A DNA stretch of 64,000 nt from Merluccius polli (lineage: Eukaryota > Chordata > Actinopteri > Gadiformes > Merlucciidae), in the NCBI GenBank assembly GCA_030340625.1, contig JAOPHQ010002067.1:1-64000 (forward strand), given 5' to 3'. The position numbers were made by a program, and so were the translations under genes. Shown in pieces: positions 24,630 to 35,267 of this stretch (the stretch's first letter is position 1; each line of letters begins with the position of its first letter). A model generated the notes under the pieces. That model had not been told where the DNA came from. It made no database searches and saw nothing but the letters and a program-made list of their open reading frames with translations.

Positions 24630-27600
24630 GATAGAGAGAGACAGAGACAGAGACAGACAGAGACAGAGAGAGACAGAGGCAGAGACAGAGAGACAGAGAG
24701 GTCATTATATTTAACGATATAAGAGCTTTGGGGGTTTTGGAGAGTTTTCATGACCTAGAGGGCCATGGGACTGGACAGTGATCGTCTAGGAGTCCTTTAA
24801 CTGCCCCGGCCTGTAAACCCTTATGACCGACCCTGACTGTAATGATGGGCTATATACAAACGAACTGGCCAGGATATAGAAAAACAATAAACACGCCCAA
24901 TAAGATTAGACCACAGTCAATAATATGGAAACTAAACGTTGCTACTGTTGACATTTGTTGAAGTTGGAGACTGGAGCTGTGTCCCAATTCAGGGGCTGCA
25001 TCCTTCGAAGCACACATTTGAAGGCCGATTACGTCACAATGCGGCGCGAAGGCTGTCCCAATTTGAAGGCTCCTTCAAATGCAGCCTTCAAATGCGTACT
25101 TCTTTTCCCTCTTTTTGGAGGATGCACCGCAAATATCCTTCGCGGCCTCGCATATCCCAAGATCCTTTGCGCACCGCTGTTCAGTGGCGGGAAAATAATG
25201 GCGACACCAAGCGGCGATGAATTTATATTTAAATGTAATAAGTATTGGGTTTATATTTAATTACTTTTACTTATTACTACTTATACTTTCACTAATTACT
25301 TATATTGTATTACTTTTATTATCCCTGCTTTATTTCCAGACTGTAAAACTGCAAACTCTAGTTAAACGATTGGATTGAATAAAGAGCTACGTTTATGATT
25401 ATCACCATTATATGTTATACTTATCATTATTATGATCATTTTTTGCTTTATTAGAACCCTTTCGTCTGTTTTTCAACTGACGACAAACTGACAGGCAACG
25501 GCTACGTTACTACCAACTGACGGCTGGTGACGCAGCTGGTGACGCAACCAGGAAATGCTTCGAAGGCTAGACCGTCTCATTTAACAACGGTTGATGCGGC
25601 CTTCGAAGGTCCCTCAGAAGGAGTCGCCTTCGAAGGCCGCGTACTTCGAAGCATGCAACCCCTGAATTGGGACACAGCTATGGAGATGGGAGACATGTTA
25701 ATGCTAAATAAAGCCTTACTTGTGAAACTTGAGAGTAAAGTTCTTGTAGTCGTTGTAGAAAGAACCAGTGGGAGCAGACAGTGGATTCAACCCGATACAA
25801 TCTGTCATGGACAGGGGGAGAGGGACATTATAGTGCAAGGGGAGAGAGAGGGAGAGAGAGAGAAAAGGAAGTAAACTTTGTTGTCACAATAGCAGTTAAG
25901 CTACTTGGGGTTTTTTCTCAAGTTGTAAGGTTCCTCTGAATAAAGATGAAATGCAGGTTATGAGCGAGCCAGTAGGGGTTAGGCATCTTGCTCAAGGATG
26001 CTTACAGGTTAAGAACATTGGGGATTGAGCCCAAAAGTGAAAAAAAGAAGGTGTATTCTGCAAAATGAATTGTGAACAAATGCATATTTACTGGTAGAAA
26101 GTCCAAGATACAATCCTTAACAAAAACAAAAAAAATGTGCCTGTTGTTGCTGTAATTTACACAAATTAATGAATGTCATTGCAAAAGTAACATACATAAG
26201 TTGATACATAATATGCTTTCCACTATTACGTAAGATTGGTCTTTTGAAACAGGCAGTGCATGTGCCTTGAAAACCAACTGTGAGTGTAGCATGCAGCAGA
26301 CTTTGCTGATGCTGTGGAAATTCCACCCCATTGCCGTCTGTATTTTGGAAAATGTAAACCACAATGAATAACACAACGTTTGGCATATGACTCACTTTAA
26401 TGTTCATGTTAAGTCCAAATGACCCAGTAGTCATGACCAAAAGGGAAGCCATTTCTGATTTGCTGCAATATCCAATGTGAATTACCAGCTTGCTGCCAAC
26501 ATTGTTAGGTAGCCCATTTCATATTTCATATTATTAGACCAGCAAAATCTAAAAGGCACAACCTATCAATAAATGCACACATTTTTAATCTGTGCAGACT
26601 GCAGTGATCACATAAATACTATTCAAATACTTGTACTAGCTTAAAAAAAGTATCACAAAGTTGGGTCGTAACCATAGGGATAACACCTACTGTTCGAATT
26701 CGAGGTGAAACAGGGGGTTCAGTTACACTTTCAAATAAATCCTACTTGAGTGACGCCCAGATGTAATGTACCTGTGACAACGGCGGGGTCGATGGTGAAA
26801 GTGTCGTTGGCTGGGTCGATGCGTCCCTTCTTGTAGTACTGCTGGCAGAGGGACAGGGCGGTGCCGTTCACCCCCACACCGTAAACGTAAGCATAGCGCC
26901 CCAGGGTGGTGTCCGGCAAGGTCAGATACTGGAGCCAAGGGGAACAAGGGTGACATGTCCTTTAACCTCTTCATCCCGAGACTGCACAGGCAGACACGCT
27001 CCCTCCCGAAATCAAAGACTTCGTAAGGCATTTAAACATGTGAGAAAGTAGTCATGTCATACACCGCTAGAACGATAAGAATCTTTTAGCTTATTATAAC
27101 AATTTTTAGCTAAATGAAACACAATTCCAACCCCAAACAAAATAATGAGCAAGAGTTATGTATTTCATCAATAGCAATCTTTTTCTCTACATGTTATCTA
27201 CATAAACTATACATCATATGAAAGCTGGGACTCTGCTGATTCCAGTAGTCCAAACCAGATCACTCTGTGACCCAAACAATCATATCAAAACAATCAAACA
27301 CAACTTTGATGTTTTTGTCATCAAAGTTGTGTTTGATCACTTAAAACCATCATCAACAGATAATGCAGTGTCTTGGCACCATTTTGAACCCTCCCAATCA
27401 TGTTTACAATCATGTATAGTAGGTAAGTAGCCTGGCAAGCCAGACCCACATCAGAAAGATGTAAGGTCTGGCTCAGCTCCATTGGCAGTGTGGGCGGGAT
27501 AAACGGTTGTCTTTCAAGTTCCCTCTGCACGCAATAGGATAGCGCTACAACCAATCAGAGCAACAAAGAAGGTGACGTAGTCAGAGCGACGGCTCTGACT

Positions 27601-29386
27601 ACGTAATTAATCAAAACTCCGAATACATATTTCTTTTCGAGGAAAGACTTCAGTGCCGTTCTTTGTTCTTTTCTCAAATAAAATGTTAACTTCAAGTCTT
27701 GAAGAGTCGCGGCCAAAGCCGAGTCGAAAGACAGCCATTCGCCAGCAGCAGCAGCCATTGTTTACCTAACACGGAACCGTCGCAACTCTGTCGTCATGGT
27801 AGCCCGGCTTTCCACTCTCACGCTGTGATTGGTCTGACATACTTGGTTTTTCCAGCACCAAAATGCCGACGGAGCCGTGCTAGACCTCCTAGGGGGTGTC
27901 TAGAGTTCTAGGCTAGTAGGTAAGAGATGGTTTCACAGAAAATAGGTCCACTGCCTTCAATCGGAACACACATTTATTTTTGTATCAGTTTACCGCCACC
28001 TAGTGGCCGGATGGTGCAATTGCGATGGTTTGGCCTGGTGTCATTCAACTCTATTGTCCCTGACCTTTCAATAGACAGGTCAAATGTTAAAATTGAACAA
28101 TGGGTTCTCAACATATTCACCTGTCTGTGTCTATCATGTTTGTATTGTATTTTTTGCATTGGTTTGCATTGGATTTACTGAAAATCTCTACTAAAACCTC
28201 TCTATTTTTGCTCTACTTCACTTCAAATCCAGACCCAGGCCCTCATCAGATGTTGTGCTATGGACCTATAGTGATATAGGGCTGCCAACTGATAATGCAC
28301 TAGGTGCTATTCACACTAAAACATGACATTTATTTCAGGCGGAAATTCAATCTTCCATTTATTCTGTGTTCATTCACTCTAATCCAGTAGCATCCACATT
28401 GATTATTTCACTTTCACAACAATCTCACAGGTGTTATCTTTCGTAGATTAACTTAAAAGCCCTTGTAGTTGTGGAGATATAGTCTGTTCAGTTTGGGAAT
28501 GTTATGGTAAAAACCTGAGAAATAGGCCTAGTGATGAAGAGGTTAAATGTATGCTGTCTGTAACGTAACGTAACAGTTATGGCCCGTTCGCATAGGACGC
28601 ACTGTGTGCTCTGAACTCCATTCATGCATCTGCTTTGCAGATACAGTGGTGCATGCCGCCAAGCAAAGTGGTGGACACATCAATAGCAGTAACCCCACTA
28701 TGCAAACATATTTTCCAAACTTGAACGTTATGCTTAAGGATACTTTAGCAACACTAAATTCTCGTACGAAACACATCGAATAACAAACGACACTAATTCT
28801 ACGAACCAACAATAAAGAAAAGCATGCCAATATTCTCACCTTATCGATGGTGTAGAAGATGTGGTCGTAGAGGTCACCCTTTGTGTAGACTGCGAAGGAG
28901 TCGTCGGAGCCTTCGTCATATGCCTTGAGGAAGAGCTGCTTGAAGGTCATGGTGTTCTCCTCCCTGAAGGTCACCACCACCTGGTTGCTCAAGCCAAACA
29001 GTACCAGCTAGACACACACACACACACACAGTGAACAAAGGAACCTCATCTCTATAAGTATATAGCCACTATAGTACTACACTCACAGAGTGTGCAATGC
29101 TTAAATCCATCCAAACTGTACCTGTATGGTGACGATAACAATCTTGAGCAGTTGGAGGCCCAACTTAAAGGGCTTGCGTCCCTTGGCATGGTACTTGTCA
29201 CACGGGCTCATGAAGAAATACTTCAAGTCCCTGCGGAGGTCTTCCTCTTCCAGGTCGGGCCCCACCCAGTGACCTGCTGTGTCCGTGGGTAACCCAGTAA
29301 CGTTGTGGATGTTGCCATGGCTGTTCCTGTGGTGACAGTGGTCGCTGCCGGCATCACCGGCATACTGATTGAAGGAGGATGACCTT
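20778..29386 (-). CDS. mcoln1: Mucolipin-1 (TRPML1) lysosomal cation channel, N-terminal exons
   Basis: Spliced gene on the minus strand. Exons in transcript order are 29386..29122, 29007..28840, 26928..26772, 25801..25720, 22214..22117 and 20877..20778, all with GT..AG borders. A candidate first exon lies at 49711. The translated pieces follow vertebrate mucolipin-1: DLEEEDLRRDLKYFFMSPCD, transmembrane helix 1 (LGLQLLKIVIVTIQ then LVLFGLSNQVVV), then the luminal (polycystin-mucolipin) domain with LPDTTLGRYAYVYG, DPANDTFTIDPAVV, NDYKNFTLKFHK and DNKAHSGKVKIW..ECKHPSV. TRPML1 releases Ca2+/Fe2+ from late endosomes and lysosomes. The exons for helices 2-6 and the pore are not visible and should lie beyond base 1. 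The exon 22117..22214 has one extra base and, as read, breaks the frame. This could be one of the teleost mcoln1 paralogues. The family call is secure; the functional state is uncertain. Confidence 0.85.
20995..21322 (+). mobile_element. Possible solo LTR
   Basis: About 310 bp from TGTGTTGTGGTGTGAAGG to GACGTAACA. It has a TATA-like TATATATG near 21113, an AATAAAG signal near 21266 and the CA end typical of LTRs. I found no convincing flanking duplication, so this is tentative. Confidence 0.3.
21443..22078 (+). pseudogene. L2-type LINE 3' end with (TTA)n tail
   Basis: Frames at 21443 and 21678 read like a LINE reverse-transcriptase C-terminus: QRITFKILLLTFKALHHLAP, SFGDRAFSRTAPRLWNALPP and LLTFKSRLKTFLFSEAYDLS. 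The copy then passes into non-coding sequence and an (ATT)n tail at 22027-22076. It is heavily 5'-truncated and sits in an mcoln1 intron just downstream of the frameshifted exon. Confidence 0.8.
22117..22214 (-). pseudogene. mcoln1: mcoln1 exon with apparent 1-nt insertion
   Basis: Acceptor TCTCTAG and donor ACG|GTGAGT are intact. The first half reads LINVTIEFQLKAINIQ. The second half, in the next frame, reads TIINNEIPDCYTFYIT. Both match mucolipins with no residue missing between them. The exon is 98 nt where 97 would keep frame: ATACAG is followed by GACCATC instead of ACCATC. As read, translation stops a few codons later at TGA. Possible causes are a sequencing or assembly error, a segregating indel, or real decay of this gene copy. 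Confidence 0.8.
22440..23790 (+). pseudogene. L2-type LINE fragment with internal deletions
   Basis: Pieces of an L2-like reverse transcriptase in order: LALKTAIVKPLLKKSNLDPS and NNFRPISNLPF (22530-22650), AAFDTVDHDILINRLQKFVG (22660-22760), SYADDTQLYISLSPND (22950-23010, catalytic YADD), then TSRLDYCNALLSGLPKKAIN and IIQNAAAHVLTKTRRR (23270-23450), and the C-terminus to about 23750. Stops, a jump at 22656 and an inserted palindrome at 22773-22856 break it. It lies in an mcoln1 intron. Confidence 0.8.
22773..22856. repeat. 84-bp perfect palindrome in an L2 fragment
   Basis: The left arm 22773-22812 begins ACTATTTTGTCTCCATTAGT. The right arm 22817-22856 ends ACTAATGGAGACAAAATAGT. The 40-nt arms are perfect reverse complements around TAGC. 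The left arm is normal LINE coding sequence (GRDYFVSISDHSSANT), so the right arm looks like a snap-back copy. Confidence 0.93.
23977..24509 (+). mobile_element. TAGCCT element, copy A (RecQ-like first exon, 9-bp TSD)
   Basis: 533 bp, starting TAGCCTAGAACTCTAGACAC and ending GGTCTGGCTTGCCAGGCTA. It is flanked by GTATTTTGT on both sides (23968-23976 and 24510-24518), a perfect 9-bp duplication. ATG at 24179 opens a frame: FDSALAATLQDLKLTFYLRK then EQRTALKSFLENKYVFGVL. This resembles the region of a RecQ-like helicase just before the Walker A motif, where it is cut off and junk follows. An inverted repeat (ACGTAGTCAGAGC..GCTCTGACTACGT) sits at the joint. It is non-autonomous. The 9-bp TSD suggests a Mutator-like or similar superfamily, but I do not assign it. 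Confidence 0.85.
24593..24700. repeat. (GA)n / GACAGA microsatellite
   Basis: (GA)n passes into interspersed GACAGA units. It is intronic to mcoln1. Confidence 0.93.
24979..25675. mobile_element. Non-autonomous TIR element, about 700 bp
   Basis: The left end GTGTCCCAATTCAGGGGCTG is matched in inverted form at the right end (GCAACCCCTGAATTGGGACAC). AGCT flanks both ends, either as a 4-bp duplication or as extra TIR bases. CCTTCGAAG motifs recur within each arm. No transposase is present. It ends 44 bp from the donor of the mcoln1 exon at 25720. Superfamily not assigned. Confidence 0.7.
25720..25801 (-). CDS. mcoln1: mcoln1 exon: luminal domain (DC..YKNFTLKFHK)
   Basis: 82 nt with acceptor CATGACAG and donor AA|GTAAGG. 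With one base from the previous exon it encodes DCIGLNPLSAPTGS and FYNDYKNFTLKFHK. The phases match both neighbours (2 completing bases in, 2 bases out). A TIR element ends 44 bp beyond its donor. Confidence 0.88.
25950..26771. other. mcoln1 intron, no gene
   Basis: Contains a short piece of the SINE-like repeat also seen at 1735-1900 (GGGTTAGGCATCTTGCTCAA near 25977). The rest is AT-rich without visible features. Confidence 0.45.
26772..26928 (-). CDS. mcoln1: mcoln1 exon: luminal domain
   Basis: 157 nt, with acceptor GGCTCCAG and donor ACAG|GTACAT. It encodes YLTLPDTTLGRYAYVYGVGV, NGTALSLCQQYYKKGRIDPA and NDTFTIDPAVVT, including candidate N-glycosylation sequons NGT and NDT and a conserved Cys. 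It ends in phase 1 and joins the exon at 25801. Confidence 0.92.
27293..27337. repeat. Hairpin with 19-bp arms in an mcoln1 intron
   Basis: ATCAAACACAACTTTGATG (27293-27311) and its reverse complement (27319-27337) flank a 7-nt loop. It could fold in the RNA or mark an old inverted duplication. Confidence 0.8.
27428..27915 (-). mobile_element. TAGCCT element, copy B (RecQ-like first exon, 9-bp TSD)
   Basis: 488 bp in the opposite orientation to copy A. It starts TAGCCTGGCAAGCCAGAC and ends GTGTCTAGAGTTCTAGGCTA. GTAGGTAAG flanks it at 27419-27427 and 27916-27924, a perfect 9-bp duplication. The minus-strand frame 27758..27555 carries the same RecQ-like first-exon fragment. It is slightly shorter than copy A because it lacks about 26 bp near the TAGCCTAG end and has a smaller gap further in. 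It forms an inverted pair with copy A around two mcoln1 exons. Confidence 0.85.
27925..28839. other. mcoln1 intron, no gene
   Basis: No exon or clear transposon ends. A frame at 28543-28992 overlaps the real exon and is otherwise intronic. Confidence 0.45.
28840..29007 (-). CDS. mcoln1: mcoln1 exon: helix 1 end and start of luminal domain
   Basis: 168 nt in phase 0, 56 codons, with acceptor TGTCTAG and donor AAG|GTGAGA. It encodes LVLFGLSNQVVVTFREENTM, KQLFLKAYDEGSDDSFAVYT and DHIFYTIDK, closely following mucolipin-1 between helix 1 and the luminal domain. Confidence 0.9.
29122..29386 (-). CDS. mcoln1: mcoln1 exon: cytosolic N-terminus and helix 1
   Basis: The acceptor is GAGAGCAACAG before 29386, and the donor is CAG|GTACAG after 29122. 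The 265 nt hold one completing base plus 88 codons. The product starts with a Ser/Asn/His-rich low-complexity stretch, then DLEEEDLRRDLKYFFMSPCD and KGRKPFKLGLQLLKIVIVTI, the juxtamembrane basic region and start of helix 1. The N-terminal low-complexity part is not conserved, as expected for mucolipins. Confidence 0.85.
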
Positions 29387-31919
29387 CTGTTGCTCTCTGA
29401 GAGAGAACGAGATAGCGAGAGTGAGAGAGAGAGAATAATTTGTTCTCATCCAAATCACCATTTAAACATTGAGCTCATGCTGTTTCGTTATATTATTTTT
29501 GAGTTGATTATTTTGAATGTCCATATTTTGCTTTATGGTGACTTAAAGTGTCAACATAGTATTTGCGCAAAATCTCATTCTCCAATATTTAATCTTGTTG
29601 CAGTCAGACCAATATCTTATGTGCTTTTGTGTCAACATTGTAAGATATGAACCTACAACACTGCATATTGTTGTGCCACACATCCATTATACATACACAT
29701 GACAAAAAAGTCATGACAACCGGCCATGACAACTGAACATTATAACCATGGCAACAGTGATTGCCTTCATGTGACTGTCACAATGATTCTCAAGACCCCT
29801 GAAGGCCAGTGGGTTTGAACCAGAAACGTTTCTTTTTCAGGTCTCGCTTGAGAAAGAGATAATTGATCAGTGATCTCCATTTGATTTACCTAGTTGAATA
29901 GGTTGATGGTTGAAGATTGGGGAGTCAAGCGCTTTTAATGATTGTAGTAATTCAGTTTGGTCATTATTATTATGATTATTATGATTATTATAGCGTTCTC
30001 TCCACTACATGCACCAACGTAAGGTGGTCAGGGTTCACACATCTCCTGAGCTGATTCAATGAGTTGACAAAACTGTCTAAAGGGATCTGCCTGAAATGTC
30101 AGTGTTTATGTGGATAACATGACCACACGTGCCATCACAATGCCTGTTTTTTACACTCATGACGACAGTCCGTGACGACACAATAATCATGACGACTGTA
30201 TGTGACAACATGATAACCATGACGACCGTCCGTGGCAACATGATGAGTTGATAATCATGAATGACCATAACAAGGATGACCACTAATTCTTCTTTGTAAT
30301 CACCTGCTGTTTCAGTTGAATTGTCACTGAAAGCAAAAAAATGAGCATATCGAGCATATTTTCATTGATATAGGCCTATACATATGAATGAAAAAAAAAA
30401 TACATATCAGAGGAACCAATATATTGACCAACTAGTAACTATGATATCAGTTCTAAACTCACAGCAATGGGTTGATAATGTCGTGGTGGCTGGATACACC
30501 AACTGCAATCCACCTTCGCATCTTGTCATCGCAGCACGTTCCAGTGCCTTAAAACATGCTTATCTCTGTCTGAATAGTGAATACCTTTCTACAGTGCAGT
30601 CTAGCAGATGCTGTCATAGCTTGTCATCGTTGTTTGTTTCCAACCCTGTCACAAAACGTCAGACTCCGACCCTGTTCCTCCAACTTTCTCAGCAGGCTAA
30701 TTTTGTATGACTTTGGAACACATACCTCCCCTTGAAACTCAACCCAGGGTTAAAATAAAATCGATAAAAATATAAACAAAAAAAATGTCACAAGTAGAGG
30801 AGAAACTGATTGTGAAAGACAAGACCCAAGGTACCCTGTGGGTACTATACGCTCTGTAGTTCGATGGACGGACCTCCAAGTGGCAACAAGATTAAAAAGC
30901 CTTTGGGGGAGTTCATACATGCATACATGTAGTGAATACAGGTGTTAGAGAGCCGATCTGCTGTAGAACAGCAGGATAACAGTCAGTAGCATGGATGTAT
31001 TTGGATAGGATAATTATGAGCCTATAGATCTAACTGATGTGGATCAATGATACCTGTAAATGTATAGCTTCAGAAAGCATTTGCCATTACAATATGTCCA
31101 TTTTAAAAAATAATCAATAAATGAATCAAATAAATTAAGTTGCATTCCTGATGTGGATACCAGGCAGTATTTCCCCTACATGCATCCAGCAGTGGCGCAG
31201 TGCGCGCAGTGCTGGCGCAGTGCTGGCGCAGTGCCGGCGCAGTGCTGGCGCCACTGCAATCAGCCATGCAAAAACATACATCTTAGGTGACCCTTACTGC
31301 ACCCCCCTGAATTGTTACATTGCCATTATTGTCATTAGAGAAATACTGTGGACAAATGCTGACAGCAAATAGTGTTTTGCTATATAAGAATAAAGAACGC
31401 ATGATGACACTGTAGGTGGCATTAGCTCACATATTGGCTTTAGACTAAATGTAGAAAGCATAAAGAGCCACACCTCAGCTGGAAATAATCTTAGGGAAAA
31501 CACTGCCAGGTGTTTCCCTTAAGACTATACAATAACAATACACAATCCCTTAAGACACACGCATTCATACACACCAATACAAACCAATACACAGATACAG
31601 TGCAGGCAGTCATGCGGGGTGACAGACAAATCAAATCAACACAAAAAGGGGACCTGAAGGGGTCCAAACCAGCAACTCTCTCCGGTTGTTGGTTTGACGA
31701 CCTGCTGTACCAAGGCTGATGCATGAAGCGACTGAGTAACTTAACAGTAAGCAAGATATACATAAAGCAATACATCAACAATAAGTGAGGTCTACGCAAA
31801 GTAATACAATCAAAGCAACATAGTAAATAAGATATGAGTCAGTAATACAATCATATCAACTGTATAGGCAAGATAGTAAGCAATACAATCAAAGGCAGGA
31901 GAAAGTAAGAAAGCATTAA
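29387..31919. other. Probable mcoln1 first intron, left part
   Basis: Mostly unique-looking AT-rich sequence. It holds a short (GA)n near 29396-29434, degenerate approximately 35-bp repeats of CATGACGACNGTCCGTGACA type at about 30155-30255, and a 12-bp tandem (AGTGCTGGCGC) at about 31190-31255. No gene recognised. Confidence 0.45.
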
Positions 31920-32225
31920 CAGGGCTCCAGACTGCGACCAAATGGTCGCATTTTGCAACCAAAATTTGAGAGAATGCGACTGAATTTTACATCTGGTCGC
32001 GCATGTGCGACCAGTAAATATGCCCTTTTTTTTTTACACGTTAAACGTGGAAGGAGCGCGTCAATGAATCCGGAATCTGTAGCAGGCCAATGAGTGTGAG
32101 AAGGATAGGGAATGGCCACTGTAAGTGGCTAATGTGTGGAGGGGGAGGGTCATAGAGATTATCGAGCGCGGGAAACCGGCGCGGGTCTGTGAGAAGGAGA
32201 AAGAGCTCAACCTGCCGTTCGAGCA

Positions 32226-32516
32226 ATGACCAAGCGAACGATTGATTCATTCTTCCGACCTGCGTCACTTGCGGCTAGTGTGCCAGTGCCACAGTCTACA
32301 GAGTCGGGGGATGATGATGCAGAGCATTGTGTGGCGAAAAAAGCCCGAACCCACCATTTTCGGGAAGACTGGCTGCGAGAATTCAGCTGGTTAAAGTACT
32401 GTAAGGAGAATAACTCCATGAACTGCGAATGTTGCAGTCGCTACCCCAAAACTGCGGGGAACACCAAGTTTGCCGACAGTGCCGGCACTTCGCAGTTTAA
32501 ACACGATACTCTAGTT
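32226..32516 (+). pseudogene. hAT transposase N-terminus (TTF-type zinc finger)
   Basis: The frame starts MTKRTIDSFFRPASLAAS, then THHFREDWLREFSWLKYCKE and MNCECCSRYPKTAGNTKFAD, the pattern of the TTF-type BED-like zinc finger of hAT-Ac-related transposases (for example ZNF862- or KIAA1586-like proteins). TIDSFF also fits a PCNA-interacting PIP-like motif. The coding sequence is cut at 32516 by the next nested element. The rest of the transposase is not found at the far side (46996-47233), so this copy was probably already deleted. Confidence 0.7.
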
Positions 32517-32876
32517 CAGTGGTTCTCAACCTTTTTGAGTCGCGACCCCCAATTTAACATGCATGTTGTCCGCGACCCCCCACCCCCGTGTGAATGCACT
32601 TTTGATAAAGCGCAGTTTGTTACTAACGAGACCCACCTGTCTTTGTGCTGCTATTGGGTCCAAACCACTCCCGTTACAAACTCAGTTGATATGACACATT
32701 TTGGACAAATAATGAAGCAGACAACTACCGTATTTTCCGCACTAGGGCGCACTGGATTATAAGGCGCACTGTCAATGAATGTCTATTTTCGAACTTTTTC
32801 ATATATAAAGCGCACCGGACTATAAGGCGCATTAAGCGAAACAAAACAGTCAGATAAGTCAGTCAGTCAAACTTTA

Positions 32877-32981
32877 TTAAACACGTTCACAATAACTCTC
32901 AACGTTGTTCAAACGTTAGCGTATTCACAATAACTCCCAACCTTGTTCAGTTGTAACACGTAAAAAAACACAGTCTGATAT
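32877..32981. repeat. 80-bp tandem repeat, left part
   Basis: A unit containing AACGTTAGCGTATTCACAAT, CCCAACCTTGTTCAGTTG and CACGTAAAAAAACACAGTCT. The matching units lie beyond the LTR retrotransposon at 46442-46640. Confidence 0.85.
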
Positions 32982-34434
32982 TGTAAATGACCTTTAATAT
33001 GAGCATAGTATTTCTATAAATGTGTTCTTATGTTTATTCATTAACATTCTTTAAAGCCAGGCTTTTATTTTTTATATATTAAGGAGACGGATATTTAGTG
33101 CTTTTATTTTGAAAGCGTCTCGCCGAGACCTCGTACACATCCGGTGCTTCGGACTTTACCGGCAGTAGGAAAAGTGTGTCTGCAAGGCTAATGGTGTGTC
33201 TGAAATCGCGCACTTCTATACTTACACTTACTTTTTTGAGTGCACTTTGCGCAAAAGCGTTGAGTGTGCCAAAATGCAGTGCACTGGAAATACGCCGGTG
33301 GCGCACTCAAAACAATCTAAAATTGAGTGTGGACCGATGGACACTTTCCGCACTCAACGGCCGCCATTTTGTCTACGTAGCGGAAGGGGCGGAATCAAAA
33401 ATGGAGGACACACAGGAGTAACCATAGTAACAATTGAGACCAACGCGCTCTACAAATGTAAAATAGTATTGAATATGTAAATTAATATATATTAATATAT
33501 TTCATAGGTAAATAAACTTAGCGGTATGCCGTTTTCCGCCAGGAGGAAAACGGCAAAAAAAAACAACAACGTCAAACTGCGAACTCATTTCCGGTCGGTG
33601 CGCGAAGGCTGTTTTGACAGTGCACTGTAGAAATGAGAGCACTGCGCCTATAAGTAAGTGTACTGTGGGGATAATGAAGTGCACTAAATGTAAGTGCACT
33701 TACGTAAGTGCGCGATTTCAGACACAGCATAAGAGTGTGTCTTCAATGCTAAAAGCAAGCAAAGTGTGCCTAACCCACATGAAACGCCCTAGCACCTGGC
33801 TAATAAGGGGCACAAGGTTTGTTTTGTTACCTTTTCATGCTATATTTATGTCCGGCTCGAGTTTGGTTGCCGTTGATATTTTCATGTATGAAACGTATTG
33901 TGGTTAGCGGTAGCTACTATTAGCATTGGCCGAGCTGCCGTGTCGGTCTGTATTGAAGTGAGATGAAGCTATAAGCTAATTCGTTGGCTGTTTTGGTAAT
34001 GCAACAGGATGTATTTTGTCTGTTTTATATAAGGTCTGCTAAGGTTAAAAACTGTTTGAGTTAAAAACGAATGGTTAAAAATGCTAATTTCATGTCAAAT
34101 ATTGTTTTATATTGCACTCTATGGGAGGTTGTCCTTAAGTTAAAATGTGAATTTTCCTTCATGATTGCAACATCAATTGTATCAGTTCAAATATATACTT
34201 TAAATTCATGGAGTAAAACCTGTGAGTCTACAATAAGTTTATTAGATAAAAAGTCAACTTACATGATTGTTTATGGGATAAAAGCAGTTAAAGGTAATTT
34301 CAAGTAAGAGTAAAGGTAACTGTATTTTGTTTTCTTCTTCCATAGCTCTTGCGGTGTGTTTACATTGAATACGGTCCAAGGAATAAAACATTGTGAATTG
34401 TGAGTTCGACCATCATTTAGCCGGGGATGCTACA
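32982..34434 (+). repeat. 5' LTR of the BEL/Pao element
   Basis: Starts TGTAAATGACCTTTAATATG and ends TTAGCCGGGGATGCTACA. It carries a 538-bp MITE at 33192-33729, giving about 912 bp of real LTR. AATAAAACATTGTGAA near 34382 is a polyadenylation-type signal. Confidence 0.9.
33192..33729. mobile_element. Harbinger-like MITE in the 5' LTR
   Basis: Ends TGGTGTGTCTGAAATCGCGC and (inverted) TGCTGTGTCTGAAATCGCGC match over 24 bp with one mismatch. TAA flanks both sides (33189-33191 and 33730-33732), a Harbinger-style 3-bp duplication. The 3' LTR lacks it, which proves insertion. No transposase inside. Confidence 0.82.
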
Positions 34435-34515
34435 GTAAGAGCTTCACCTCATCCGTCACATCACGCCGCTGACCAAGGACAACTGCAGAGGGACCTGATG
34501 TGATGGTCAAGAATT

Positions 34516-35267
34516 GTGGTACCTGCTCACAACATGGAAGCATCAGTAAAGACGCCTCCAGACGACAGAGACTCTGAACAGATTAAGGATAAGGATACTG
34601 AAGAGGAGGATCTCCGTCGCTCTGGTCGCCTAAGGAATCCCACGGAGAAGATGCTTGCATTTCATAAGGAGGAGGCCCACAAAAAGGAGAAAAGGTTGAC
34701 TCACATTTATGAACAATGGAAGATCCAGGCACGTAAGGCTAGAGAACAGTTAAAGTTAAACATTCCTGAAAGTGACATTGCAACTCTTATAGACACACTA
34801 GAAGAAGGAAAAAACTGTGTTATAAACCTGTACATAGAAATCAGAGCTCACCTCACTCCATCTAATGAGACAAGACGTCGTATTGATGCCTGTGAGGCAG
34901 TTACAAGGGACATTGTTAAAATTGCTCTTGAAAGGATATCAGGCATAGATGGAGAATTTGATAGTGAAGCAGTAAAGCAACGTCTTCATGAGCTTCTTAA
35001 CAGAGACTATGCTCACTCCATCTACGGATCCACAGCTTCACCTCCAAGTCAACACTCAAGTAAAGGTTTCAGTCAACACTCTGTCGTAGCAGCAAAAAGA
35101 GCAGATGCTGCAGCAGAATTAGCAGCAAAGGAAGCAGAGTATGAAGTGTTATTGAAGGAGGAGAAACAAAAAGAAAAGATTCAACTCCTAGAGGAACAAC
35201 AAAGGAAAGAACTTGAGGCTCAAAAACGTGAGTTGGAAAGATTAAAAGCAGAGAAGGACATTAAAGC
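34516..35267 (+). pseudogene. BEL/Pao gag, N-terminal part
   Basis: From the ATG at 34516: a charged N-terminus (DDRDSEQIKDKDTEEEDLRR), a helical middle and a long Glu/Lys/Gln-rich coiled-coil stretch (LLEEQQRKELEAQKRELERL). The gag forms the retrotransposon particle. The frame then runs without a stop into an inserted LINE at 35268, making a 681-codon chimeric ORF. The rest of gag resumes at 36590. Confidence 0.8.

Noticed and set aside
26117..26452. 111-codon minus-strand ORF in an mcoln1 intron
   Set aside because: No similarity to mucolipins. It lies between well-defined exons and lacks splice borders that keep phase.
29223..29453. 76-codon minus-strand ORF overlapping an mcoln1 exon
   Set aside because: It is the wrong frame; the true exon frame gives the conserved EEEDLRRDLKYFFMSPCD.
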